Shown here in pieces: positions 46,674 through 53,783 of a stretch of DNA of 64,000 nucleotides (position 1 is the stretch's first letter; every line of letters begins with the position of its first letter). The notes under the pieces were generated by a model. It was not told where the DNA came from. It searched no databases and saw only the letters and a list, made by a program, of their open reading frames with translations. Made by a program: the position numbers and the translations under genes. Origin of the DNA: Clostridiales bacterium (GTDB lineage Bacteria > Bacillota > Clostridia > Oscillospirales > Oscillospiraceae); NCBI GenBank assembly GCA_004556965.1, contig SFFE01000007.1:53301-117300 (forward strand), in the 5' to 3' direction.

Positions 46674-46702
46674 TTGACAGGGAATCGTATCCATGATATA
46701 TT
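46674..46702 (+). promoter_or_regulatory. promoter of the cyclodeaminase-like gene
   Basis: Consensus TTGACA (46674-46679), 17-base spacer, TATATT (46697-46702). The remainder of 46489-46673 is AT-rich, with probable promoter of the divergent transporter, but no gene. Confidence 0.75.
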
Positions 46703-46761
46703 CCTACTAGAACGTAGTAAATTAGTCCCGCCGGGGGGCGGAACGAGAAGGAGGTTATTGT

Positions 46762-47388
46762 ATGTCCGGATGTGGATCAACTTCAATCAAACTGGAAAAG
46801 TACAGCGAAAAATCGCTGCAGGAGTATGCCGAGCTGACCGCGTCGGCGGAGGGCAAGCCGTTCGTCGGCAGTGTGGCCGCGCTGGTTTCAGCGCTGGCGG
46901 CGTCGCTGGGCTCTCTGGCGGTGAATCTTGCGGGGAGCGAGGCGGAGGCGCACGTCAAAACGGCGGCGGACGAGCTGAACCAGATGCGAGTTTATATGCT
47001 GAACACGGTGGACGACGACACCAAGGCCCGCGCACCGCTGAACCGCCGGAAGCAGAAGCCGGAGGAGAAGGATCACCTGGAAAGCGCCGCGCGCGTGGCC
47101 TGCGGCATTCCGAGCGATATGGTGTTTGTCATGTGCCGCTGCATTGAGCTGCTCGACCAGATCGGCGATGTATGCAATGCGGAGGGCGCGGTCTGTATTG
47201 TCACTGCCGTGCATCTGAGCCTGGCTGTGATCTACAGCATGCAGGCGGAGATCCGCGCGCTCTCGAAGTATATGCAGGACGAGATTTTCGTCCGCACGAT
47301 TATCCGCGAGGCGGAGATGCACTTGGAGCAGCACCGGTCAATGGCCGATGCGCTGCTGGAAAAGATGCAGAAAAAAATGATGGAATGA
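46762..47388 (+). CDS. cyclodeaminase/cyclohydrolase (FchA) family protein
   Basis: 208 residues, all-helical PF04961-type protein (family of formiminotetrahydrofolate cyclodeaminase and methenyl-THF cyclohydrolase FchA). LQEYAELTASAEGKPFVGSVAALVSALAASLGSLAVNLA matches the N-terminal helix-loop-helix, but the usual PGGGS folate loop is KPFVGS here. DDTKARAPLNRRKQKP and a C-terminal helical half are present. AGAAGGAGG before the ATG. Next gene downstream is FolT with a THF riboswitch, which supports a folate role; the altered loop makes activity uncertain. Confidence 0.78.
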   Translation: MSGCGSTSIKLEKYSEKSLQEYAELTASAEGKPFVGSVAALVSALAASLGSLAVNLAGSEAEAHVKTAADELNQMRVYMLNTVDDDTKARAPLNRRKQKPEEKDHLESAARVACGIPSDMVFVMCRCIELLDQIGDVCNAEGAVCIVTAVHLSLAVIYSMQAEIRALSKYMQDEIFVRTIIREAEMHLEQHRSMADALLEKMQKKMME

Positions 47389-47401
47389 CGCAAACCCGCC
47401 G

Positions 47402-47435
47402 GGCAGACCGCAATTTTTTGCGGTCTGCTTTTTTG
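47402..47435 (+). terminator. terminator after the cyclodeaminase-like gene
   Basis: GCAGACCGCA-ATTTTT-TGCGGTCTGC followed by six T. Confidence 0.9.
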
Positions 47436-47438
47436 GAC

Positions 47439-47467
47439 TTGCACTTTGATGGGTAAGGGTGTATGAT
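47439..47467 (+). promoter_or_regulatory. promoter of the THF riboswitch-folT transcript
   Basis: TTGCAC (47439-47444), 17-base spacer, TATGAT (47462-47467), just after the preceding terminator. Confidence 0.7.
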
Positions 47468-47500
47468 AGGTACGCAAAAGGTACAAAATTTAAAATAATT

Positions 47501-47831
47501 GGACAGAGTAGGAGCAGTGCGTCAAGTGCAGCGGGATGGGAAGTTGCCCGCTGACGAAGAACGTTTGCGTTCCCCCCTCGCGGCAAAGCCAAGCGAAGCG
47601 GGTTTGCAGCGAAGAAGGAGGATTGCTTGTGCCGGTCGATCTGATGCCGCTTGAAGTGGCAGATGACCCATTGCACGAGCATCCCCCCCTCGCGGCAAAG
47701 CCAAGCGAAGCGGATTTGCAGCGAAGAAGGAGGATTGCTTGTGCCGGTCATCTGATGCCGCTTGCGGTATCAGATGACCTTGCCCAAGCAATCCGACGCA
47801 GCGTCGCGGTACTGTCTCCGCTTCCGCTGCC
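47501..47831 (+). promoter_or_regulatory. tetrahydrofolate riboswitch with an expanded P4 arm
   Basis: The conserved pieces of the THF riboswitch are present in order. P1 5' strand GG(A)CAG with AGTAG (47501-47510); P2 5' strand GGAGCAGTGCG; AAGTGC; the P3 loop GGGATGGGAAGTTGCCC; CTGACGAA (47551-47558). The 3' half lies far away: CGCGGTACTGTCTC (P2, with the same asymmetric GGT insertion as other members), CGCTTCCG, and CTGCC closing P1 at 47827-47831. Known aptamers are about 90-100 nt with a short P4; here the P4 position holds about 235 extra bases made of two tandem repeats. Folate-dependent control of folT is inferred from the family. Confidence 0.85.
47572..47790 (+). repeat. two tandem copies of a ~112-bp repeat inside the THF riboswitch
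   Basis: Copy 1 (47572-47683) and copy 2 (47684 to about 47790) share CCCCCCTCGCGGCAAAGCC, AAGCGAAGCGG and GAAGAAGGAGGATTGCTTG, with few differences. Each contains a foldable core; in copy 2 GGTCATCTGATGCCGC pairs with GCGGTATCAGATGACC, and an outer GGATTGCTTG pairs with CAAGCAATCC. Confidence 0.85.
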
Positions 47832-47842
47832 ACCTGAGGGCG

Positions 47843-47869
47843 ACCTTTCGTGGCAACTGTCACGAAAGG
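47843..47869 (+). promoter_or_regulatory. ribosome-binding-site hairpin of folT
   Basis: CCTTTCGTG pairs with CACGAAAGG, which includes most of the folT Shine-Dalgarno AAAGGAG; six T follow. It can act as a translation switch or as a weak terminator downstream of the THF aptamer. Confidence 0.7.
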
Positions 47870-47878
47870 AGCTTTTTT

Positions 47879-48424
47879 ATGCAAAAAATGAACGCAAAAC
47901 GGTTGGCAGTAGACGCAATGTTTGCTGCAATGTGCACGGTGCTCGGCATGCTGGCGCTGGACTTCATCAGCATGAAGATCACCTTCGAGAGCCTGCCCAT
48001 TCTGATCGGGGCGCTGCTGTTCGGCCCGGTGGACGGCGTGGCCATCGGCCTGGTCGGCACGCTGATTTACCAGCTGCTGCGCTACGGCGTGAGCGCCACG
48101 ACGCTGCTGTGGATGCTGCCGTACGGTATCTGCGGGCTGCTGGTCGGTCTGTATGCCGCGCGCCGGAAATTTGACCTCACACGCGGCCAGCTCATGGGCA
48201 TCACGGTGGCAAACGAGCTGCTGATCACGGCTTTGAACACCGGTGTGATCTGCGTGGACAGCATCATTTACGGATATTATTCCAAGGCTGTGGTGTTCGG
48301 GATGCTGATACCGCGCATTGCGCTGAGCATCGGCAAGGGCGTCGTGTTCGCGGTGGTTCTGCCGTATTTGCTGAAAGCGGCGCGCCGGGCGCTCCGGATG
48401 GAGTCGCCGGGCGAGCAGGCATAA
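47879..48424 (+). CDS. folT: folate ECF transporter S component (FolT family)
   Basis: 181 residues, six predicted membrane helices, S-component fold. LDFISMKITFESLPILIGALLFGPVDGVAIGLVGTLIYQLL is characteristic of FolT. It binds folate and docks to a shared EcfAAT module encoded elsewhere. ATG at 47879, preceded by AAAGGAG; the frame continues upstream through the riboswitch repeats but that part is not protein. The THF riboswitch upstream supports the assignment. Confidence 0.9.
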   Translation: MQKMNAKRLAVDAMFAAMCTVLGMLALDFISMKITFESLPILIGALLFGPVDGVAIGLVGTLIYQLLRYGVSATTLLWMLPYGICGLLVGLYAARRKFDLTRGQLMGITVANELLITALNTGVICVDSIIYGYYSKAVVFGMLIPRIALSIGKGVVFAVVLPYLLKAARRALRMESPGEQA

Positions 48425-48430
48425 CGAAGC

Positions 48431-48465
48431 AAACAGCCTGACCGGTTGCCCGGTCAGGCTGTTTT
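48431..48465 (+). terminator. folT terminator
   Basis: AACAGCCTGACCGG-TTGC-CCGGTCAGGCTGTTTT, seven bases after folT. Confidence 0.9.
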
Positions 48466-48472
48466 CAGCTTG

Positions 48473-48546
48473 TCAAAAAACCTCGTAAAGTTTCGCCGCC
48501 GGAGCGGCGAAAGAACGTTCAATTATTTTCTCCGGCGACATGTGCG
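48473..48546 (-). repeat. interspersed repeat, copy C (inverted)
   Basis: Minus-strand match to copies A and B: CCGCACATGTCGCCGGAGAA, palindrome TTTCGCCGC-TCC-GGCGGCGAAA, then ACTTTACGAGGTTTTTTGA. The frame from its ATG ends in TGA after 22 codons. The flank 48547-48714 has no gene I can support; a 102-codon frame there is low-complexity and lacks a site. Confidence 0.8.
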
Positions 48547-48714
48547 GCAACGTCAGAACAAACTCACTCCACTTCACTTTCGGCTTCGCCAAAAGCTCCG
48601 TATCCGTTCCTTCGTTCTTCCTTCTTCGCGGCGAATAGAATTCGCCGAGTGCAGCGAGTGCGCTGCAGCGGGCTGCAAGCGCTCTTGGCGAAAACCTGTT
48701 TTTCGCCAGATTCA

Positions 48715-48751
48715 GCGCCCCGCCGATGTAAACATCGACGGGGCGCCTTTT
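48715..48751. terminator. hairpin terminator near the end of the AGPS-like gene
   Basis: GCGCCCCGCCGATG pairs with CATCGACGGGGCGC, with TTTT on the plus strand. It lies 27 bases past the minus-strand flavoprotein stop and could serve either direction. Confidence 0.6.
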
Positions 48752-48777
48752 CCCTCTTCCGTTTCCCAATGAAGCGA

Positions 48778-50547
48778 TCAATCTTTTTTTGGCTGCTGGA
48801 GATAATCCGTGTGCTCGCGGAGGAACTTCTTCTCCTCCGGCTTGAGGTCAAGCCCGATCGTGCCGCCGGGGTTCATGTTGTACTTCGGGTCGAAGTAATC
48901 CTTCAGGACGCGGAACACGCCGTATTCCTTCTCACCGAGATACCCTTCCAGCCACGGGGCGAACATCTTGCCGATGCCGTGGTGGTGGCTGATGGCCGCG
49001 CCGGAGCGCTGGATCGCGTCGAGGATCGTGGTGTGGTACGCCTTGAAAGCGTCCTCGTCCTGCATCTTTGTGAGGAAGATGAAGTACAGGTTCGCACCCT
49101 GCGGGTAGCAGTGGGACATGTGCGTGGTGACGACGGTGTTCGGCAGCGCGTGGCAGACCTTGCGCACGTCGGCGTGCACCTGCTCCATGTTCGACCAGTT
49201 GACGGAGCACTCAAGCGTGTCAGTGACGATGCCGAAGTCCATGAGCGTGTCGCGCAGGTACGGATCGTTGAAGCGCCCCTTCTCCCAGCTTTTCGTGACG
49301 TAGCCGGTGAGCGGCATGCCGCCGTGCTTGAGCGCAATTTTGCGGATGTTCTTGGCAACGTTCTTGCTGAAGCCCTTTTCGCCGTCCGTGAAGCCGAGGA
49401 ACAGGCAGCGCTCCATGTCCTTGTAGCCCGCGGCGTCGAGCAGCGGCTGCAGCGGCGTCTCGTCCACGTTGTAGAGCTTGAGCATGAGGTGCGTTTCCTC
49501 GGGGTCGGACAGGCGGAACACGGAGGAGAAGCCCGCCTCGCACTGCATCATCTCGCGCGCGGCCTTCATAGCGACGTCCCAGCTCTTGAAGATGTACGAA
49601 AAGCGCTTGCGGTTTTCGGGCATCCAGCGGAACACGCGCAGCGTGACCTCGGTGAGCACGCCGAAGGTGCCCTCGCTGCCCATCATGATCTCGTTGAGAT
49701 CGGGGCCGGTGGCCTCGCGGTTGCAGTGCGGCGTCTGGATGGTGCCGATGGGCGTGGCGTATTTCTGCGAGAGCACGATGTCGGCGATCGTGCCGTAGTA
49801 CGTGCTGTTCTGGCCCGCGCCGCGCGTGACCGTCCACCCGCCGACGCTGGAGTATTCAAACGACTGCGGGAAGTGGCCGCAGGTGTACGGACGATTGGCG
49901 CCGAACAGCTCCGGCGCGTTCTGGAGCGTCTTTTCGAGGTCGGGGCCGGACATGCCCGCCTGCACGGTGATGGTCTGGTCGATCTCGTTGAAGCTGATGA
50001 CCTTGTTGAACCGGCGGCGCATATCGAGCGAGACGCCGCCCTTGACCGGCTCCACGCCGCGTGTAACGCTGCTGCCGCCGCCGTAGACGTACAGCGGGAT
50101 GTCGTGCTCGGTGACGTAGGCGACAATCTGCTCCACCTGCTCGGTCGTGTCGGGATAGAGCACCACGTCCGGCACGCTGTCGATGCGCTTGTGGCGCAGG
50201 CGGAGAATATCGTACGCGGTGAAGCCGTAGGCGACGCTCAGGCGGTCGTAGTCTGTGGTGGAGACGCCGTCCTTGCCCACGATGGCGGCCAGCGCGTCGA
50301 TGTGCGCCTGCGCGAGCTGCACGGGGTGATCGGAGAGATCAACCTGGTCGAAGCCGATATCGTCGGCATATTCTTTGAAATCGTCGTCTGTCAGTTTGAA
50401 GGTTTCCTTCATGAGCTTGTAGAGCGATTCCTTCGGGTATTTGAAAAAGTTCGGGTCGCCCCAGCGGAAAATGGAGCGGTAGCTGCCCGCCGGCGCGGGG
50501 GTCAGAAGCCACTTCGGCTCAAAGCCTTTGTACGGTTTGTTGCTCAT
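48778..50547 (-). CDS. FAD-linked oxidase, alkylglycerone-phosphate synthase (AGPS)-like
   Basis: 589 residues. FAD-binding PCMH domain with LYVYGGGSSVTRGVEPVKGG (about 150) and GGWTVTRGAGQNSTYYG, and the C-terminal cap. SHHHGIGK matches the His-rich active-site loop of alkyl-DHAP synthase, and NPGGTIGL ends the oxidase family. AGPS makes the ether bond of ether lipids using acyl-DHAP and a fatty alcohol, but bacterial relatives also include 2-hydroxyacid and other oxidases. It overlaps the FGGY kinase stop by four bases; last gene of a five-gene operon. Ether-lipid synthesis is only one possibility. Confidence 0.82.
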   Translation of the reverse strand: MSNKPYKGFEPKWLLTPAPAGSYRSIFRWGDPNFFKYPKESLYKLMKETFKLTDDDFKEYADDIGFDQVDLSDHPVQLAQAHIDALAAIVGKDGVSTTDYDRLSVAYGFTAYDILRLRHKRIDSVPDVVLYPDTTEQVEQIVAYVTEHDIPLYVYGGGSSVTRGVEPVKGGVSLDMRRRFNKVISFNEIDQTITVQAGMSGPDLEKTLQNAPELFGANRPYTCGHFPQSFEYSSVGGWTVTRGAGQNSTYYGTIADIVLSQKYATPIGTIQTPHCNREATGPDLNEIMMGSEGTFGVLTEVTLRVFRWMPENRKRFSYIFKSWDVAMKAAREMMQCEAGFSSVFRLSDPEETHLMLKLYNVDETPLQPLLDAAGYKDMERCLFLGFTDGEKGFSKNVAKNIRKIALKHGGMPLTGYVTKSWEKGRFNDPYLRDTLMDFGIVTDTLECSVNWSNMEQVHADVRKVCHALPNTVVTTHMSHCYPQGANLYFIFLTKMQDEDAFKAYHTTILDAIQRSGAAISHHHGIGKMFAPWLEGYLGEKEYGVFRVLKDYFDPKYNMNPGGTIGLDLKPEEKKFLREHTDYLQQPKKD

Positions 50548-52100
50548 GGTGCAGTCCTCCTTTTGAGTCCGATGATTTTTCGGTAAATGGGGCGAAGCCG
50601 GCTATAGATCTTGCTGTACGCCTGCTGATAGATCGCAGCGTAGATGCGATGGTTTTCCTCGTTTGGTTGGAAGGTGTCCTTCACGCGCACCATGGCGGCG
50701 ACGGCGGCGTCATAGCCGTCGAACACGCCGAGCGCCACGAACGCCGCCATCGACGAGCCGATGGAGCAGGCCTCGTGCGTCTGTGTGCGCGTGACGGGCA
50801 GACCGAACACGTCCGCCGCGATCTGGCAGACCACGTCGCTCTTCGCGCCGCCGCCGCCGATGCGGATCTCGCCGATGTGCAGGCCGGAGCGCTTTTCCAT
50901 GATCTGCAGCGCCATGTACAGCTCCAGACACAGCCCCTCGATGATGGCGCGGTAGAAGTGGTAGCGCGTGTGGTGGTCGGTGAAGCCGATGACCGCGCCG
51001 AGCGAGTCCGGCTGCAGGATGCCCGCCGTCCAGTACGGCTGGAGCAGCAGTCCGTCGCATCCGGGCGGCAGGTCGCGGATGCGCTGGTCGAGCAGCGCTT
51101 CCGGCGCGCAGCCGAGCGCTTGCGCGTCCGCCGCGTCCGCCGCGCCGAATTCCTTGACGAACCACGACAGCAGCCAGAACCCGCGGTAGATTTCAATCTC
51201 CGGATTGTAGCGGTCATTCTGCACGGCGGGGTAGGCGGGCAGAAACTGCTGCGGCTCGAAATAGTCCTTCACGTTGAGCTGGATGGTCGCGGTCGTGCCG
51301 AACGAGATGGCGGCCTTGTCCGCGCCCGTGACGGCGAGACCCAGCGTCTCGCAGCCCTTGTCCGAGCCGGTGGCGATCAGCGGCAGCCCCGCCGGGATGC
51401 CGGTCAGCGCGCTGACCTCCGGTGTGATGCTGCCGATGACCGTGCCGGAGGGCACGAGGTCGCACAGCTTTTCCACCGGAATGTCGCAGAAGCAGCGGGT
51501 GAGGTCGCTCGCCTTCATCCAGCGGCGGCGCCGGTAGTCGAACGGCACGTGGCCGACCATGTTCGACGCGGAGTCTACCAGATTTCCGGTGAGCTTGTAG
51601 TTGAGATAGGTAGGGAGCATGACGTATTTTTTTGTCTTTGCCCAGATCTCCGGCTCGTTGCGCATGATCCAGTTGCCGGCGGACGCGGCGTAGACGATCT
51701 TCGCCGTCTCCTCCATGCCGACAAGCTTGAACAGCAGCATCTTCCACGCGGGCATTGCGCCCTCCGGATCGGAGACGCGCTTGTCCAGCCAGAGGATGAT
51801 GTCGCGCAGGGGCGTGTTGTTCTCGTCCAGACACAGCACCGTGTCCCGGATGCAGGTGATCGTCACGGCCTGCACGTCCGGCAGCAGCGCCGGGTTGCGC
51901 GCGCAGAGCGTTTTCGCGGTCTGGCAGAGCCGGTCAAAATAGAACTCCGGCTTCTGCTCCGCCCAGCCCGGTTCCTTCGAGAAGTACGGCTCGGCGTATT
52001 TGCTTTGACATACGTCCAGAATGTTGCCGTCCGGATCGACAAACAGCGACCGCGCGCTTTGTGTGCCGATGTCGCAGGTCAGCACCAGCGGTTTGTTCAA
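50544..52100 (-). CDS. FGGY-family carbohydrate kinase
   Basis: 518 residues, two ASKHA domains. LTCDIGTQSARSLFVD (phosphate 1), GSDKGCETLGLA and SFGTTATIQLNV, then GEIRIGGGGAKSDVVCQIAADVFGLPV near the FGGY signature position. Relatives phosphorylate glycerol, xylulose, gluconate and similar polyols. With GlpA/GlpB-like oxidoreductases beside it, glycerol or a related polyol is plausible but not shown. I chose the TTG at 52100, six bases after GGAGGG; the upstream ATG contains that site. Confidence 0.82.
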   Translation of the reverse strand: MNKPLVLTCDIGTQSARSLFVDPDGNILDVCQSKYAEPYFSKEPGWAEQKPEFYFDRLCQTAKTLCARNPALLPDVQAVTITCIRDTVLCLDENNTPLRDIILWLDKRVSDPEGAMPAWKMLLFKLVGMEETAKIVYAASAGNWIMRNEPEIWAKTKKYVMLPTYLNYKLTGNLVDSASNMVGHVPFDYRRRRWMKASDLTRCFCDIPVEKLCDLVPSGTVIGSITPEVSALTGIPAGLPLIATGSDKGCETLGLAVTGADKAAISFGTTATIQLNVKDYFEPQQFLPAYPAVQNDRYNPEIEIYRGFWLLSWFVKEFGAADAADAQALGCAPEALLDQRIRDLPPGCDGLLLQPYWTAGILQPDSLGAVIGFTDHHTRYHFYRAIIEGLCLELYMALQIMEKRSGLHIGEIRIGGGGAKSDVVCQIAADVFGLPVTRTQTHEACSIGSSMAAFVALGVFDGYDAAVAAMVRVKDTFQPNEENHRIYAAIYQQAYSKIYSRLRPIYRKIIGLKRRTAP

Positions 52101-52158
52101 GCAGATCCCTCCCATGGCCTTGCGGCCTCTTATTTTTGCTCTCTGTTACCATTCTCTC

Positions 52159-52518
52159 TTATGTTCTCAGTATATTGCTGGTGGCGATAATGTCAACGCC
52201 CAACCCCAGCACGTTTGGGATCACCACGTCGCCGCGGCCGATGCGCTCCGTCACGGTGACGGTGCGAAGCTGCGCCATCACGTCGAAAATGCGCTCCTTT
52301 GGAATGTCCGCCGACACGCGCACGGGCAGCACCGGCGTTTCGGGAAACGCGGTCTTCACGACCGAGCAAATGGTGCGCTTCGGCGCGGTCATTTCGGAGA
52401 TGGCGAACGCCTCGCCGCGCTTGCAGGTGTTGCCGGTGACGACCCATTCGTCCCGGTTGTTTTTTTCAATCTTCAATTGGCAGCCGCGCGGGCAGCCGAT
52501 GCAGACAAGCTCCTTCAT
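52159..52518 (-). CDS. DUF1667 domain protein
   Basis: 119 residues. CIGCPRGC at residues 6-13 and a further Cys in GNTCKRGE give four cysteines fit for an iron-sulfur cluster; the rest matches DUF1667, a family nearly always found beside GlpA/GlpB-like oxidoreductases in anaerobes. Its ATG overlaps the stop of the FAD/NAD oxidoreductase by four bases. Likely the small electron-transfer partner of the two flavoproteins, by context. Confidence 0.85.
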   Translation of the reverse strand: MKELVCIGCPRGCQLKIEKNNRDEWVVTGNTCKRGEAFAISEMTAPKRTICSVVKTAFPETPVLPVRVSADIPKERIFDVMAQLRTVTVTERIGRGDVVIPNVLGLGVDIIATSNILRT

Positions 52519-53768
52519 GCCTCCACCTCGATCTCAAATTGCGCCGAAGCCGCGTCCGCGATGCCGAAGCTGCCAAAATCCAGCGTGAGCTGCTGCATCT
52601 CGGGCGGGCGCAGGAACGGATACTGCTTCGACCAGACCGCCCTGCCGTCCACCGTGAGCGTGACGCGGCATTTACCGAGCACGTCCCGGCTGCGGAAATA
52701 GACCGTGACGGCGGAATTGTCTGCCCCGCGGTCGAGCCGCTGCGGCACGAGATACTGAAAATTCTCCGACGCGCCGAGCACGATCTCGTCGCGCGTGCGC
52801 TGCGCGTAGTGCGCGGCGTTTCTGCCGGCCTCCTCGCCGCTTGCGGAGACGTAATCCACCAGATCGTTCACATGCAGCGCGTTGCCGCACGAGAACACGC
52901 CCGGCACCTCCGTCATGAGCTGCCCGTCGCAGACGGGGCCGTTCGTGCGCGCGTCAAGCGGCACGTTCAGGGACTCCGCCAGCTCGTTTTCCGGGATGAG
53001 GCCGACCGAGACGATCAGCGCGTCGCACTCCAGGCGCTGCTCCGTGCCGGGGATGGGCTTCATGGCATTGTCCACCTCTGCGATCTCCACGCCGGTGAGC
53101 CGATCCTGCCCGAATACGCGCGTGACGGTGTGCGACAGGTGCAGCGGGATGTCGTAATCATGCAGGCACTGGTGGATGTTGCGCGTGAGACCCGAGGGCG
53201 TGGGCTTCGCCTCGTACACGCCGAGCACCTGCGCGCCCTCCAGCGTCAGGCGGCGCGCCATGATGAGGCCGATGTCGCCGCTGCCGAGGATGACGCATTT
53301 TTTCGTCGGCAGGACGCCGAGCAGATTCGTAAAATGCTGCGCCGTTCCGGCGGTGAACACGCCCGCGGGACGCGTGCCGTGGATGGACACCTGCTTTGCG
53401 GTGCGCTCCCGGCAGCCGGTGGCGAGAATGAGCGTTTTCGTGCCGTAACGGGTCAGGCCGTCCTGATTGACCGTCACGACGGTGAAGCTGGCTTCGTGCC
53501 GCTCCACGCGCGTGACGAAGGTGCGCGTTTGCGCTTCGATGCCGAGCGCGCGGAACCGGTCGATGAAGCGCTCGACATATTCCGGGCCTGCGAGCCGCTC
53601 ACCGAAGCGAGAGAGACCGAACCCGTCGTGGATGCACTGCTTGAGCATGCCGCCGAGCCGCGCTTCGCGCTCAATCAGCAGCGTTTTCGCGCCGTTTTCG
53701 TGCGCGGAGATCGCCGCGGCCAGACCCGCCGGGCCGCCGCCGATGACGATGACATCATATTGTTCCAT
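52515..53768 (-). CDS. FAD/NAD(P)-dependent oxidoreductase (GlpB-like role)
   Basis: 417 residues. FAD motif VIVIGGGPAGLAAAISAHENG at the start, a second Rossmann motif KKCVILGSGDIGLIMARRL (about 165), an LILATGCRERT link, and GVFSCGNALHVNDLVDYV near the end. Pyridine nucleotide-disulfide type, without a redox CxxC. In clostridial glp-like clusters this protein works with GlpA-like and DUF1667 proteins as a three-part dehydrogenase. Overlaps DUF1667 by four bases. Confidence 0.85.
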   Translation of the reverse strand: MEQYDVIVIGGGPAGLAAAISAHENGAKTLLIEREARLGGMLKQCIHDGFGLSRFGERLAGPEYVERFIDRFRALGIEAQTRTFVTRVERHEASFTVVTVNQDGLTRYGTKTLILATGCRERTAKQVSIHGTRPAGVFTAGTAQHFTNLLGVLPTKKCVILGSGDIGLIMARRLTLEGAQVLGVYEAKPTPSGLTRNIHQCLHDYDIPLHLSHTVTRVFGQDRLTGVEIAEVDNAMKPIPGTEQRLECDALIVSVGLIPENELAESLNVPLDARTNGPVCDGQLMTEVPGVFSCGNALHVNDLVDYVSASGEEAGRNAAHYAQRTRDEIVLGASENFQYLVPQRLDRGADNSAVTVYFRSRDVLGKCRVTLTVDGRAVWSKQYPFLRPPEMQQLTLDFGSFGIADAASAQFEIEVEA

Positions 53769-53783
53769 GACAGCGCCCCTCCT

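Noticed and set aside
47536..48174. A 212-codon frame running through the tandem repeats into folT
   Set aside because: The repeated part is riboswitch RNA with structural conservation; folT in another frame is clearly the protein.
48473..48781. A 102-codon minus-strand frame ending in the repeat
   Set aside because: No ribosome binding site, arginine/alanine-rich, and its only conserved part is the interspersed repeat. Kept as a repeat, not as a gene.
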